The translations under genes and the position numbers were made by a program. A DNA stretch of 64,000 nucleotides, taken from the NCBI RefSeq assembly GCF_000237085.1, contig NC_016627.1, positions 2,728,118 through 2,792,117 on the forward strand. Reading direction: 5' to 3'. This DNA comes from Acetivibrio clariflavus DSM 19732. Its GTDB lineage: Bacteria > Bacillota > Clostridia > Acetivibrionales > Acetivibrionaceae. Positions 46,231-55,651 of the stretch are shown here, in pieces. Each line of letters opens with the position of its first letter. The stretch's first letter is position 1. A model generated the notes under the pieces. That model did not search any database, was not told the DNA's origin, and saw only the letters and a list, made by a program, of their open reading frames with translations.

Positions 46231-48402
46231 TCAATGCGTATCAAGATATCTGAATTCTACTTCAATTACACTGCCTACAGTCACTTCAGCACCGGCTTCT
46301 ACGCTTTGAGCCATGGCGTTGCCTAAACCATTTACCTTTATATTAAGCCCTGCATCATTCAAAGCCCTGGTTGCCTCATCCACTGTCTTCATTGACAAAT
46401 CCGGGACCTTGACCATTTTTTCAGTTTCCGGAGTATAAGTATATGTAATAACTACAGAGTTCTTAGCAATCTTTGCACCGGCTCTGGGTGTCTGCTGTTT
46501 GACAATGGCATCGTTAGCTTTATTATCTCCTTCTATCTTCCATTCAAGTCCTTTTTCTTTAAGAATTTTTTTAGCCTCTTCCACCGTCATATCTCTTATA
46601 TCTGGAACTACAACTTCTTCAGCCATCATTTCCAGATCTTTTTCATTATATCTTCTTTCAACACCCAAATAATTTAACGTATCTTCTATTATTTTTCCTG
46701 CCACCGGTGCTGCTACAACACCACCGTAGTATGAATCTCCCGTTGGATTATCAAACGCCACAAGAACACATATTGCAGGATTGTCAGCAGGAGCAATTCC
46801 TGCAAAAGAAGCAATATATACACCTTTTTTTAATGTTTCTGAAGTACCGGTCTTTCCGGCAACCCTATATCCTTTTACATAGGCATTCCTTCCGGTTCCT
46901 TCCGATACAACCCCCTCCAATATATCCCTTAAAGTCTCGGAAGTTTTTTGAGATATAACATTTCTCACTACCTCAGGCTCAAATTTTTCAACTACGTTTC
47001 CGTCAGCATCCACCAGTTCTTTTACAATTCTCGGCTTCATAAGCTTACCGCCGTTTGCTATTGCACTATAAGCCGAAATAAGCTGTATGGGAGATATTTG
47101 GAATCTCTGTCCGAAAGAAGCAACAGCCATATCTATCTCAGTGAATTTGGGCTGAAATATACTGGTTGCTTCCCCGGGAAGTGAAATGCCAGTCTTGTCA
47201 AAAAAACCAAAAGCTCTCAGATATTTGTAAAATTTTTCTATTCCCAACCCCTGCGCAACCTTTACAAAGGCAGGGTTACACGAGTTATACACTGCTTCTC
47301 TAAAAGTTTCAACACCATGGGCATTAGGTTTCCAACAATTGATATTATGTCCGGATATATTAATGGTATGATCGCTTGTCATTGTGTCGGGAGTTACCAC
47401 ACCTTCTTCCAATCCGGCAGCCGTTGTTATGGCTTTAAAGGTTGAACCCGGTTCATAGGTATCCATAACACATTTATTTCTCCAAACGGTTCTGCTGAGT
47501 TTTTCCACTCCCTCTGCCGAATACCCGTTCCAGGTCTCCGGATTCTCTCCCGGAGGTGCTGATCTGGGATTATTCAAATCAAAATCCGGTTTGGAAACCA
47601 TCGCTAGAATATCGCCGTTTCTTGGATCCATAACAATTGCTATGGCACCGTTTAAAACTTTATTGTCGCTAATGGCTTTATCCAAAGCGTTGGATGCTAT
47701 GTACTGAATATTCTCATCAATAGTAAGTACAACATTGAGTCCGTCCTGCGGATTAATACGCTTCTCTTCCGAAAAAGATACATACCGTCCGCTTACATCG
47801 GTCTCGCTTAATATTTTCCCCGGTATCCCTTTAAGATACTTCTCCATTACTGCTTCTATTCCTGAAAGTCCCTGATTATCTGCACCGGTAAAACCTATAA
47901 CATGGGCAGCCAAATTATTTTGAGGATAATACCTTTTGGTGTCCTCGTCTATATATATTCCTATTATACCTTCCTCTTTAATCCACTTTCTTATTTCATT
48001 TCCAACCTCTTTTTCCACCTGCTTTTTTATAATTTCATAACATGAATCCCTTTTTATCTTTTTCAGTACATCTTCTTTTTTAAGTTCAAGTATTTGTGCA
48101 AGTTTTTCGGCTATTTCTTCTTTTCTGCTTTCCTCCAGCTTTTCAAAGTCCTGCGGATTTACAACAATACGCTCAACAGTAGCACTTATGGCTAAAGGAT
48201 TCATATTCCTGTCATAGATAGTCCCCCGCCTTGGAGTTATTTCCCTGTCGCGATTTTGTTGTTCATACGCCATTTTCTGATACCATTCACCTTTAACAAT
48301 CTGTATCCATCCCACCCTAACGATAAGGGCAAATATGAGTACAGAAAAGCTCAGCATCAGAAATATAAGCCTTTTTTTCATTGTTACACTAGGACCTGCC
48401 AC
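46231..48402 (-). CDS. Class B penicillin-binding protein with two PASTA domains (SpoVD/PBP2-like)
   Basis: About 723 residues. One N-terminal membrane helix (LIFLMLSFSVLIFALIVRVGWI), a dimerisation domain starting RDREITPRRGTIYDRN, then the transpeptidase domain with all three active-site motifs: STFK in EPGSTFKAITT, SCN in VYNSCNPAF, and KTG in VAGKTGTSE. Two PASTA repeats end the protein (VVVPDIRDMTVEEAKKILKE and MVKVPDLSMKTVDEATRALN). Gram-positive cells have PbpB (two PASTA) and SpoVD (one, sporulation); this could be either. The best start is GTG 48402, with GGAGGG six bases upstream. It has its own predicted promoter. Confidence 0.92.
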   Translation of the reverse strand: MAGPSVTMKKRLIFLMLSFSVLIFALIVRVGWIQIVKGEWYQKMAYEQQNRDREITPRRGTIYDRNMNPLAISATVERIVVNPQDFEKLEESRKEEIAEKLAQILELKKEDVLKKIKRDSCYEIIKKQVEKEVGNEIRKWIKEEGIIGIYIDEDTKRYYPQNNLAAHVIGFTGADNQGLSGIEAVMEKYLKGIPGKILSETDVSGRYVSFSEEKRINPQDGLNVVLTIDENIQYIASNALDKAISDNKVLNGAIAIVMDPRNGDILAMVSKPDFDLNNPRSAPPGENPETWNGYSAEGVEKLSRTVWRNKCVMDTYEPGSTFKAITTAAGLEEGVVTPDTMTSDHTINISGHNINCWKPNAHGVETFREAVYNSCNPAFVKVAQGLGIEKFYKYLRAFGFFDKTGISLPGEATSIFQPKFTEIDMAVASFGQRFQISPIQLISAYSAIANGGKLMKPRIVKELVDADGNVVEKFEPEVVRNVISQKTSETLRDILEGVVSEGTGRNAYVKGYRVAGKTGTSETLKKGVYIASFAGIAPADNPAICVLVAFDNPTGDSYYGGVVAAPVAGKIIEDTLNYLGVERRYNEKDLEMMAEEVVVPDIRDMTVEEAKKILKEKGLEWKIEGDNKANDAIVKQQTPRAGAKIAKNSVVITYTYTPETEKMVKVPDLSMKTVDEATRALNDAGLNIKVNGLGNAMAQSVEAGAEVTVGSVIEVEFRYLDTH

Positions 48403-48615
48403 ACTGTTCCCTCCAAAATACATTTATAAACAAAAAAATAATAATGCCTAATTATAAACTTACTGCGTCATAATTCTAATATAAACTCCAGTCTCTGTTT
48501 CAAGGCAAAATTCAAATAATTTATTTTTCAATACCTCAAAACAAAAACTTATGATTTATTTAAAATTAAGACGCAGTTTCATCTTCTTCTATTTTATTAA
48601 CTTCATCAAATAGTT

Positions 48616-48644
48616 ATAATACAATATTTAAATTTTATATTCAA
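48616..48644 (-). promoter_or_regulatory. Predicted sigma-A promoter for the PBP gene
   Basis: Minus strand TTGAAT (48644-48639), 17 bases, TATTAT (48621-48616), in the 370-bp gap between ftsL and the PBP gene. I saw no convincing sigma-E-type box here. The rest of the gap shows no ORF or repeat. Confidence 0.5.
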
Positions 48645-48774
48645 ATTTTTCATTCATGACTTTTTTATCGGCTAACCTTATATAAAACTAACGTTTTTGT
48701 CCCACTCTCCATAATGGAAAAATTTGCTTTTTATATACATGTAGTCACGTAACCGGTTATTTCATTTCAAAACA

Positions 48775-49266
48775 TCAGTAAAGAAGCTCAGTAAACTTGT
48801 CTACCTTACTTAATATGGCTTTAAAAATATTATTGCTATTTTTATCCATTCCATTATTATTACTTGCGGCAGTAGTAAAATCACTTCTTGGAACCTTCAC
48901 AAAGACACATTGGGATTTATCCGGTTTTTGCATTCCCAGATTCTCCTCTGCAAATTTTTGAATTTTCTGAAGGTCCAATTCTCTCTCTATCTTAACTCCC
49001 AATCGGGTATTTTCGTTCTTAATCTCATTCAACTCAATCATTTTTGAATTGATTTTATAGTTTAAATCGGTTATCAATGCATATCTATACATGACGAGGC
49101 CGGATAAAGCAAATAAAACCATAAAAGCAAATACAACTTTAACCTTTACCTTGTTATTTGCCCTTTGCTCTTTCTTTTGTCTCAAAACTTTATTTTCTTT
49201 ATAGACATCATACTCCAGTTTTCTAACCGCTGTTCCCTGTATGTAGTTTTTATCCGTTTTTATCAT
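48775..49266 (-). CDS. ftsL: FtsL-like septum initiator protein
   Basis: 163 residues: a basic cytosolic N-terminus (VLRQKKEQRANNKVKVK), one membrane helix (VVFAFMVLFALSGLVMYRYA, ~44-63), a short external coiled coil (LNYKINSKMIELNEIKNENTRL) and a Ser/Asn-rich tail. This topology and the place between rsmH and the class B PBP identify FtsL, which helps activate the septal SEDS-PBP pair. GAGGTG seven bases before ATG 49266. Confidence 0.88.
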   Translation of the reverse strand: MIKTDKNYIQGTAVRKLEYDVYKENKVLRQKKEQRANNKVKVKVVFAFMVLFALSGLVMYRYALITDLNYKINSKMIELNEIKNENTRLGVKIERELDLQKIQKFAEENLGMQKPDKSQCVFVKVPRSDFTTAASNNNGMDKNSNNIFKAILSKVDKFTELLY

Positions 49267-49304
49267 TTGTATTCACCTCATCTGCATTTTATAACCCTTT
49301 ACAT

Positions 49305-49420
49305 AAAAAAGATTAATAGCCTCTTATTTTACCCGAAAGGTGAAATAAATCCGGGGACTTGCCCGATAAGGCACACTCTCCCGGAACTAACCTCAAACAG
49401 TTTCACTGCCAGATATAAAT
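49305..49420 (-). promoter_or_regulatory. Candidate structured RNA in the ftsL leader
   Basis: Nested pairings on the minus strand: GTGAAA/TTTCAC, CCGGG/CCCGG and TGCC/GGCA around a small loop, in an otherwise AT-rich gap. Located directly between the 22-bp array and the ftsL start. Confidence 0.4.
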
Positions 49421-49474
49421 TGTGACAAGTCTTTCAGCATAACAATTTCTCTTTTTGAAATCGATAATAGTTTG

Positions 49475-49785
49475 TCTTTTGTAAATATGCTTTTGCTTTT
49501 CTCTTGTACTTTAAATTTTCATCTTTTGTAATTCGCTTGTTTTTCTTTTGTAATTTTAACTTTTTTCTTTTGTGTAATTTTACTTTAATTAATTTTTCTT
49601 TTGTACTTTTTTGAGTTTTTTCTTTTGTAGTTTTAATTTCTTATCTTTTGTGTTTTTGGCTTCTTATCTTTAGTTCGCCTTTACCTATAAATAAAAGCCA
49701 ATTGTTCAATACTTTAAGGATTATTAAGTTTTTCTTTTGTAAATAAATATTTTATCCTTTGTGTTTAAAACTTTTAGCTTTTGTT
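49475..49785. repeat. Array of ~12 TCTTTTGTA motifs with 22-bp spacing
   Basis: On the plus strand TCTTTTGTA or a one- or two-base variant starts at 49475, 49500, 49522, 49544, 49566, 49597, 49621, 49644, 49667, 49733, 49755 and 49777. Intervals are 25, 22, 22, 22, 31, 24, 23, 23, 66 (3 x 22), 22 and 22. In ftsL mRNA the motif reads UACAAAAGA. It fills most of the 552-bp rsmH-ftsL gap. No gene is seen inside. Confidence 0.85.
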
Positions 49786-49794
49786 TTATATATA

Positions 49795-49816
49795 AACCTG
49801 AATTGTAATCCAGGCT
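49795..49816 (-). terminator. Weak hairpin after rsmH
   Basis: AAACCTGAATT and AATCCAGGCTT are near-complementary across a two- to eight-base loop, right after the rsmH stop; the T run is poor, so termination may be partial. Confidence 0.4.
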
Positions 49817-49818
49817 TT

Positions 49819-50760
49819 TTACATTTTTTTAAGCACCCTGAGCTTTGCACTTCTTGCTCTCGGATTAGCTTCTACTTCCTCTGCTTTGGGTTGTATTGGT
49901 TTTCTGTGTACTGCTTCCGCTGTCTTTTTCTTTCCGCATATACAAACCGGAAAGGAAGAAGGACATGTACACGGATTGATATATTTGTTAAACTCATTTT
50001 TTACTATTCTGTCCTCCAGAGAATGAAATGTAATTATACAAAACCTTCCTCCGGGTTTGAGCAGCTTCACACCATCCTCAATGGTTTTGGCAAGAACACC
50101 AAGTTCATCATTTACAGCTATCCTCAATGCCTGAAAAGTACGCTTTGCTGGATGAGGTCCTTCTCTTCTGGCTGAACTCGGTATAGCTGCCTTAATTATT
50201 TCAACCAATTCACCCGTTGTCTCAATTCTCTTTGTCTTTCTCCTCTCAGCTATAAAGTCTGCTATTCTGGATGCCCATTTTTCTTCTCCATACTCTTTTA
50301 TTATTTTCTTTATTTCTTCTTTACTGTATTCATTAACAATAGTTTCTGCCGTTAATTTTTGTCTTCTGTCCATCCTCATATCCAATGGCGCATCTTTGTT
50401 ATAACTAAAACCTCTTTCTCCTTCGTCCAGCTGATGTGAAGAAACTCCCAGATCCAAAAGAATTCCATCCACAGCTTCAATCCCATTTTGTTTACACACA
50501 TCTTTAATGTTGATAAAGTTTGTATTTGCAAATATTAATGAGCCTTTTCCTTTTTGAGCCAGTAATCTTTTTTTGGATGTCTCCAGAGCAAACTCGTCCT
50601 GATCTATTCCTACCAAAATACCTTTTTCACTTAGTTTTTCATATATTCCTGAAGAATGTCCCGCACCTCCAAGGGTGCCGTCAACATATACTCCATCAGG
50701 TTTTATATCGAGATTTTCAATACATTCCTCAAAAAGTACCGGCTTATGCTCAAACTCCAT
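49819..50760 (-). CDS. rsmH: 16S rRNA (cytosine-1402-N4) methyltransferase
   Basis: 313 residues. SAM-dependent methyltransferase with motif [20 protein letters not shown] near residue 22-40, [41 protein letters not shown] and [13 protein letters not shown], ending in the usual [14 protein letters not shown]. Lies 62 bases downstream of mraZ. The ribosome site before ATG 50760 is weak. Confidence 0.97.
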   Translation of the reverse strand: MEFEHKPVLFEECIENLDIKPDGVYVDGTLGGAGHSSGIYEKLSEKGILVGIDQDEFALETSKKRLLAQKGKGSLIFANTNFINIKDVCKQNGIEAVDGILLDLGVSSHQLDEGERGFSYNKDAPLDMRMDRRQKLTAETIVNEYSKEEIKKIIKEYGEEKWASRIADFIAERRKTKRIETTGELVEIIKAAIPSSARREGPHPAKRTFQALRIAVNDELGVLAKTIEDGVKLLKPGGRFCIITFHSLEDRIVKNEFNKYINPCTCPSSFPVCICGKKKTAEAVHRKPIQPKAEEVEANPRARSAKLRVLKKM

Positions 50761-50822
50761 TAAGTATTATCAACTCCAAAACAATTTTCTAAACTATTGT
50801 CTCATTCATTTCATTAAAAACA

Positions 50823-51254
50823 CTATATTCCGAGCATTGCCATTTTCTCAGCAATATTATCCGGACTCATGTTTTCATCACTTGAGTAGTTTTCCCATTT
50901 AGCCTTGTCCCATATTTCCACTCTGGTGGATACTCCTATGATATAAACGTCTTTTTCTAATCCTGCATATTCTCTTAAATTTTGAGGTATTAATATTCTT
51001 CCCTGCTTGTCCGTTTCACATTCAGTAGCTCCTGCAAAGAAAAATCTTACAAATGCTCTGACATCCTTATCGGTGAAGGGAAGGGATTTAAGTTTGGCTT
51101 CGAGGTTACTCCATTCTTCCAGTGAATACACAAACAAACAATTATCAAGGCCTTTGGTTACAATAAACTTTTCACCAAGCCCATCCCTAAACTTGGATGG
51201 CATTATAACTCGACCTTTTACATCAATTGAATGCTGGTACTCACCGTAAAACAA
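50823..51254 (-). CDS. mraZ: Transcriptional regulator MraZ
   Basis: 143 residues with the two AbrB-like repeats of Mra[22 protein letters not shown] (1-21) and [22 protein letters not shown] (~78-99). Binds its own promoter region as a ring-shaped oligomer and represses the dcw operon in species studied. Start is TTG 51254 with GAGGTG six bases upstream. Its operator lies at 51281-51310. Confidence 0.97.
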   Translation of the reverse strand: MFYGEYQHSIDVKGRVIMPSKFRDGLGEKFIVTKGLDNCLFVYSLEEWSNLEAKLKSLPFTDKDVRAFVRFFFAGATECETDKQGRILIPQNLREYAGLEKDVYIIGVSTRVEIWDKAKWENYSSDENMSPDNIAEKMAMLGI

Positions 51255-51280
51255 CTATTTCACCTCACATTTTGGTACCA

Positions 51281-51310
51281 CCCACCACTTCACACCACTT
51301 TTCACCACTT
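51281..51310 (-). promoter_or_regulatory. MraZ operator: three 10-bp direct repeats
   Basis: Minus strand reads AAGTGGTGAA, AAGTGGTGTG, AAGTGGTGGG in tandem, then TGGTA as a partial fourth. MraZ operators in other bacteria are 10-bp spaced GTGG/TGGG-type repeats. The array begins 9 bases downstream of the -10 box and lies just before mraZ. Confidence 0.88.
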
Positions 51311-51318
51311 CTAATTAA

Positions 51319-51347
51319 ATTTTAGTCCAAATCACCGCAATAATCAA
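51319..51347 (-). promoter_or_regulatory. Predicted sigma-A promoter of the dcw operon
   Basis: Minus strand TTGATT (51347-51342), 17 bases, TAAAAT (51324-51319), immediately upstream of the MraZ repeats so that bound MraZ would cover the transcription start. Confidence 0.7.
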
Positions 51348-51378
51348 GATATATTTTTAATTTCCTAAAAAAAAACAA

Positions 51379-51411
51379 AAAAGATAGGACGTTTTTCCTA
51401 TCTTTTTTGGG
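51379..51411 (-). terminator. Intrinsic terminator after rodA
   Basis: AAAAGATAGGA and TCCTATCTTTT with a 6-base loop and flanking A/T runs on both sides; separates rodA from the dcw promoter. Confidence 0.85.
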
Positions 51412-51451
51412 GCTAAAATATCAATATTTAACAGCATAATTCCCATTCTTT

Positions 51452-52585
51452 TTAGTCCGATGAATTGAAAATTTCTTTCTTTCGTCTCATCGATATGCTC
51501 AAAACTATTCCTACTGCCACATAACACGTCACCATATAACTGCCCCCTGCACTGACAAAAGGCAGCGGAATACCTGTAACAGGCAGCACTCCCACGCTCA
51601 TACCGATATTCTCCATAGAATGAAAAGCCCACATTGCTGCAATTCCTGAAGCTACAAACATTCCGTAAGAATCACGGGATTTTCTTGCAATATATAAACA
51701 CCTCATAAGTATAATACATATCAGCACAATCACAATTATGGCACCAATAAATCCTAATTCTTCCCCCACCACCGAGAAAATAAAATCCGATTCACTTACC
51801 GGCACACTTTGATTCTGTGTCTGAATACCTTTATAAAGTCCTTTTCCGTATATCTGTCCCGATCCTATAGCCAACTTCGATCTGATAACATTATATCCTG
51901 CATCCAGAGGATCAAGTTCAGGATTTAAAAACACCAATATTCTTTTTCTTCTATTGTCATTAAGCAGGAAAAACCATACAAACGGTGTGGACAGAAGAAA
52001 GGCTGTCGCCATTATGACAAGATATTTATATGCAATACCGCATATAAACACCAAAACAAAGAATATAAAAATAAATACCAGTGCAGTTCCGAAATCCTTC
52101 TGAAGAATAATAAGGCCAATGGGTATGGCAGAATAGATTAAAAACTTAAATATGTTGGCCTTCTTGTTCTTTTGATCGTCATATATCCTTTCCAAAAAGA
52201 CGGAAGCAAGTAAAATGTATGTTATTTTTGCCAAATCTGCCGGCTGAAAAGTTATAAACCCCAAATCAATCCAGCTTCTGCTCCCCAATTGATCTCCTGT
52301 ACCGGCAAAAAGCACATATACCAAAAGCCCTGTAGTAATATAGAAAAATATTCCCAGTGTTCTGTAATCTTTATAATCTATAAGGCTTATAATAATAGAT
52401 ACCACAATTCCAACTATAATTGCACCCACATGTACAATAATTATTCTCTTTCCGTTGTTCATCGGATTAACTGCGCTGCTTACAACAAAGGCGCCTACTA
52501 TAGATAATATTATCACTGCCAGAAACAAAAGGTAATCGAACTTTTTAAAGAAGTTGAAATCTTTTGATTTTTCTAAAACGTACAT
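51452..52585 (-). CDS. rodA: RodA-type SEDS peptidoglycan polymerase
   Basis: 377 residues, ~10 membrane helices. SEDS motifs FQPADLAKITYILLASVFLE, the catalytic-Asp region LNPELDPLDAGYNVIRSKLAIGSG, GKGLYKGIQTQNQSVPVSESDFIFSVVGEELGF and GVLPVTGIPLPFVSAGGSY are intact; the QNQSVPVSESDFIF form is typical of RodA rather than FtsW. Elongation-type wall synthesis. GAAGGTGA precedes ATG 52585. It is separate from the dcw operon, with a terminator between. Confidence 0.93.
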   Translation of the reverse strand: MYVLEKSKDFNFFKKFDYLLFLAVIILSIVGAFVVSSAVNPMNNGKRIIIVHVGAIIVGIVVSIIISLIDYKDYRTLGIFFYITTGLLVYVLFAGTGDQLGSRSWIDLGFITFQPADLAKITYILLASVFLERIYDDQKNKKANIFKFLIYSAIPIGLIILQKDFGTALVFIFIFFVLVFICGIAYKYLVIMATAFLLSTPFVWFFLLNDNRRKRILVFLNPELDPLDAGYNVIRSKLAIGSGQIYGKGLYKGIQTQNQSVPVSESDFIFSVVGEELGFIGAIIVIVLICIILMRCLYIARKSRDSYGMFVASGIAAMWAFHSMENIGMSVGVLPVTGIPLPFVSAGGSYMVTCYVAVGIVLSISMRRKKEIFNSSD

Positions 52586-52647
52586 ATATTCACCTTCAAA
52601 GAATTTTATATTTGTCAGTCTAAGCTTATTGAAATAAATTAATTAAA

Positions 52648-52691
52648 AACTACTGCTAAAAGATCGAATAATCTCAAATTTAGCAGTAGTT
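52648..52691 (-). terminator. Intrinsic terminator after the Spo0E-like gene
   Basis: AACTACTGCTAAA and TTTAGCAGTAGTT, 13 perfect pairs, with a T run on the minus strand toward rodA. The rest of the 287-bp gap shows nothing else. Confidence 0.75.
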
Positions 52692-52872
52692 AATACTTTC
52701 ACTTAACAATATTATATTTTTACAAATATGTACTGTCAACCTACACCAATATTTAACAATATAATACTGCAATTACCCCTGGCAGCCTCTTAAAAAGAGC
52801 AATTAATATCAAAATCTGACTAAAAATTTATATTTTAATAAATTCGTTCCGAATTATAAAAAATCGTACCGA

Positions 52873-53055
52873 TTATTTGGAGAAATGCCTAAATATCTTT
52901 TGCCTATGACTTTTATTTTTTAATACTTCATTATAATATTCGACTATTAATAAATCCAGTTCGACACTAGTTTTATATATTTTACTGTAATCGTCATCAT
53001 TGTCTATCATTGAATTCAATTCGTACTGTAACTCTTGAATCTTCATTACATTCAT
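52873..53055 (-). CDS. Spo0E-like aspartyl-phosphate phosphatase
   Basis: About 60 residues: two helices with the signature SVELDLLIVEYYNEV, matching the S-x-x-L-D-x-L-I-x-x-Y Spo0E motif. Spo0E proteins dephosphorylate Spo0A and delay sporulation. ATG 53055 has GGCGGTG six bases upstream. A stand-alone gene between lgt and rodA. Confidence 0.8.
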   Translation of the reverse strand: MNVMKIQELQYELNSMIDNDDDYSKIYKTSVELDLLIVEYYNEVLKNKSHRQKIFRHFSK

Positions 53056-53242
53056 TTTCCGCACCGCCGTTATCTTTAGTAAAATCTTTTTTTGACAAAT
53101 TTAATGTCTTGTTTTAGAATATGCAGTTTCTTTTTGCTTTTCTATTATAAGAAATTACTAAATTTTAGTCAATAAACTATGAAAAATGTAACAAAAATGT
53201 AATGAAGTTCAAAAAGACACATTAATATGAAAGTAAAATTTC

Positions 53243-54226
53243 TCAATCATCTTCTTTTTTATTTTCAGTGCTCTCACTGTCATTGACTGTTTCCTGGCCA
53301 GAACTGTCAGTTTCGACACCTTCCGACTCCGAATCTTGATTTAATCGTTGAAGCAGATAGGAAAATTCACTTTCTCCGGAAGTTTCAGCTGCAAACTGCA
53401 ATTTATTATATCTTATCCTTCTAATAGCAAAAATCAAACCAAATACAATAAGAAAAATAACTGACAGAAGTTGGGATACTCTGAACTTTCCTAACCACAA
53501 GCTGTCCAGTCTTAATCCTTCAATCCAAAATCTCCCTGCCCCATATCCTACCATATACAAGCAAAATACTTCGCCGTTCAGCTTCTTTCTCTTTGAAAAC
53601 CATACCAGAAGCAAAAATACAACTAAATTCCACAGAGATTCATATAAAAAAGTCGGATGCACCGGAACATTCGGATCAACAGCATAACCCATATTGCTTA
53701 AATGCTGTAACTGGCTTTTTATTTCATTTCCTGTCATGCCCCACGGAAGGTTTGTATTTCCGCCAAATGCCTCTTGATTGGTAAAATTGCCCCATCTGCC
53801 TATAGCCTGAGCAAGAACAAAATAGGGGGCACCAAAGTCAACCAAATGCAAAGGATTTATTTTTTTAACTTTCGAAAATACAACTGCTACAATAGCAGCT
53901 GCAATCAAACCGCCATAAATGGCAAGTCCCCCGGTTCTTATGTTGATTATTTTCCAAAAATCTCCGTTAAATTCACTCCAATTAAATATTACATAATAAA
54001 TCCTTGCCCCTATAACTGAAAGCGGAGCAGCAACCAAGACAAGATCAATTATATCATCCTGATTGATGCCCGCTTTTTTTGAATTTCTCATTGCAAGAAC
54101 AACAGAAAGGAAAAAGGCAAAAGAAAGAATTATGCCATACCAATAAACCGACATCCCAAAAATATTAAATGCCTCTCTATTTATAGGAATTCTCAGTCCC
54201 AATTTAGGAAATTCTACATACCCCAC
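53243..54226 (-). CDS. lgt: Prolipoprotein diacylglyceryl transferase
   Basis: 327 residues with seven membrane helices. Transfers diacylglycerol to the lipobox Cys of prolipoproteins. Signature AIGRWGNFTNQEAFGG near residue 137, catalytic HPTFLYES-type loop VHPTFLYESLWNL, and YGAGRFWIEGLR. The C-terminal ~50 residues are an acidic Ser/Glu-rich tail (SESEGVETDSSGQETVNDSE) not present in most Lgt proteins. GTG start with AAGGGGG seven bases upstream. Confidence 0.95.
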   Translation of the reverse strand: MGYVEFPKLGLRIPINREAFNIFGMSVYWYGIILSFAFFLSVVLAMRNSKKAGINQDDIIDLVLVAAPLSVIGARIYYVIFNWSEFNGDFWKIINIRTGGLAIYGGLIAAAIVAVVFSKVKKINPLHLVDFGAPYFVLAQAIGRWGNFTNQEAFGGNTNLPWGMTGNEIKSQLQHLSNMGYAVDPNVPVHPTFLYESLWNLVVFLLLVWFSKRKKLNGEVFCLYMVGYGAGRFWIEGLRLDSLWLGKFRVSQLLSVIFLIVFGLIFAIRRIRYNKLQFAAETSGESEFSYLLQRLNQDSESEGVETDSSGQETVNDSESTENKKEDD

Positions 54227-54238
54227 CGTTCATCCCCC

Positions 54239-55522
54239 TTATGCTGGTTTTATTACCGAAATTGCAAGCCTTTCGGCAGCAAAATGTTCTCTGAATACTT
54301 TATTTACATATTCAAAAGTTATTTTATCATATACTTCCATATAATCAAAGATATTAACTTCTTTAAAATAAACCGATACAAAGTTATGGGCAATCCTTTC
54401 TACAGAGTTAAACTGCTTAACAAATCTACCTTTTTGAGCTCTCCTGATCCTTTCATAGGTTTCCATATTAAGGCCACTCTGTTGAAGGGATGTTATTTCT
54501 TCCAGTACTTTTTCTTTAACCTTCAACGGATCCTTCGATTCCCCTCCAAAAGCCGAATAAGCATAATTTTCCTCTATTGTGTAGTCAAATTCAAAAGTAT
54601 TGTTTATAAGTCCCTCATTATAAAGGTCATTATATAACTTTGAGCTTCTTCCCATTATCATTTCCAGAAGAATTTTCACTGCTGTTTCTCTCATAAGGCA
54701 GTCCATACCTTTAGAGCAAAAACCGCTGTCCTTATAGCCCATTTGGAATAAAGGCATTGCTACTGCAAGTTTCTGCTCCACATAACTTTCATTAATTTTA
54801 TCAGGTTCATCGGGAAAAATCCTTTTTATCTCAGGTTTACTGGCACTCACTGATATACTCTTTTCTACCTGTTCAAAAACTTTAGGAGCATCAACATCCC
54901 CCACTACCACAATAATCATATTGGAAGGATGATAGAAGGTATTATAGCAAGTATATAAAATGTCTTTATTTATTTTACTTATACTTTCAATACTTCCGGC
55001 AATATCAATCTTTATAGGGTTATTCACATAAAAACCCCTCAAAAGGTTAAAGAATACCCTCCAGTTTGGATTATCTTCGTACATCCTGATTTCCTGACCA
55101 ATAATGTCCTTTTCCTTTTCCACACTTTCTTCTGTAATATATGGATTTTGAACGTAGTTTAGCAAAAGTCTAAAATTCTCATCAAATTTGTCAGTACACG
55201 AAAAAAGATAGGCAGTTTGGGCAAAACTGGTATATGCATTCGGATTTGAACCTAGCTGTGAAAATTTGTCCATCACACTTCCATCTTTCTGTTCAAACAG
55301 CTTATGTTCAAGGAAATGTGCTATTCCGTCCGGAACTGTTGTGATTTCACTCTCGCCTGGCACAATAAATTGATTGTTTATCGAACCGTAATGGGTTGCA
55401 AAAGTTGCAAATTTCTTCGAATATCCTCTTTTTGGTATAACAAAGCATTTAAGGCCGCTTCTATGCTCATAAATATGCATGGTTTCATCAATATTTTTAT
55501 ATTCCACAGTTTTTATATCCAT
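54239..55522 (-). CDS. M16 family zinc peptidase, YmfH-like (active-site bearing)
   Basis: 427 residues. The M16 inverted zinc motif HxxEH is intact: DGIAHFLEHKLFEQKDG near residue 65-80, with the downstream Glu in the ~140 region (VEKEKDIIGQEIRMYEDNPNW). Resembles Bacillus YmfH. Most likely forms a heterodimer with the neighbouring M16-like protein, in which one subunit has the metal site. Substrate unknown. Twelve bases upstream of lgt, so probably co-transcribed. Confidence 0.87.
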   Translation of the reverse strand: MDIKTVEYKNIDETMHIYEHRSGLKCFVIPKRGYSKKFATFATHYGSINNQFIVPGESEITTVPDGIAHFLEHKLFEQKDGSVMDKFSQLGSNPNAYTSFAQTAYLFSCTDKFDENFRLLLNYVQNPYITEESVEKEKDIIGQEIRMYEDNPNWRVFFNLLRGFYVNNPIKIDIAGSIESISKINKDILYTCYNTFYHPSNMIIVVVGDVDAPKVFEQVEKSISVSASKPEIKRIFPDEPDKINESYVEQKLAVAMPLFQMGYKDSGFCSKGMDCLMRETAVKILLEMIMGRSSKLYNDLYNEGLINNTFEFDYTIEENYAYSAFGGESKDPLKVKEKVLEEITSLQQSGLNMETYERIRRAQKGRFVKQFNSVERIAHNFVSVYFKEVNIFDYMEVYDKITFEYVNKVFREHFAAERLAISVIKPA

Positions 55523-55651
55523 TGGTTATTCTCCCTTCATATAGCCTCTAAAAATTATTATAAAATAAAACAATCTATAAAACTTCAATAATATGACAAA
55601 AAAATTTATAGCTCATATTGAATTGATTATTTTTGAAACGGTATAAATAAA

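Noticed and set aside
48403-48774. A sigma-E-type sporulation promoter for the SpoVD-like gene
   Set aside because: No convincing CATA-type -10 with matching -35 could be found; a sigma-A-like box fits better.
49475-49785. CRISPR array
   Set aside because: The repeated unit is only about nine bases, variable, with ~13-base spacers of similar AT-rich character; no cas genes are near.
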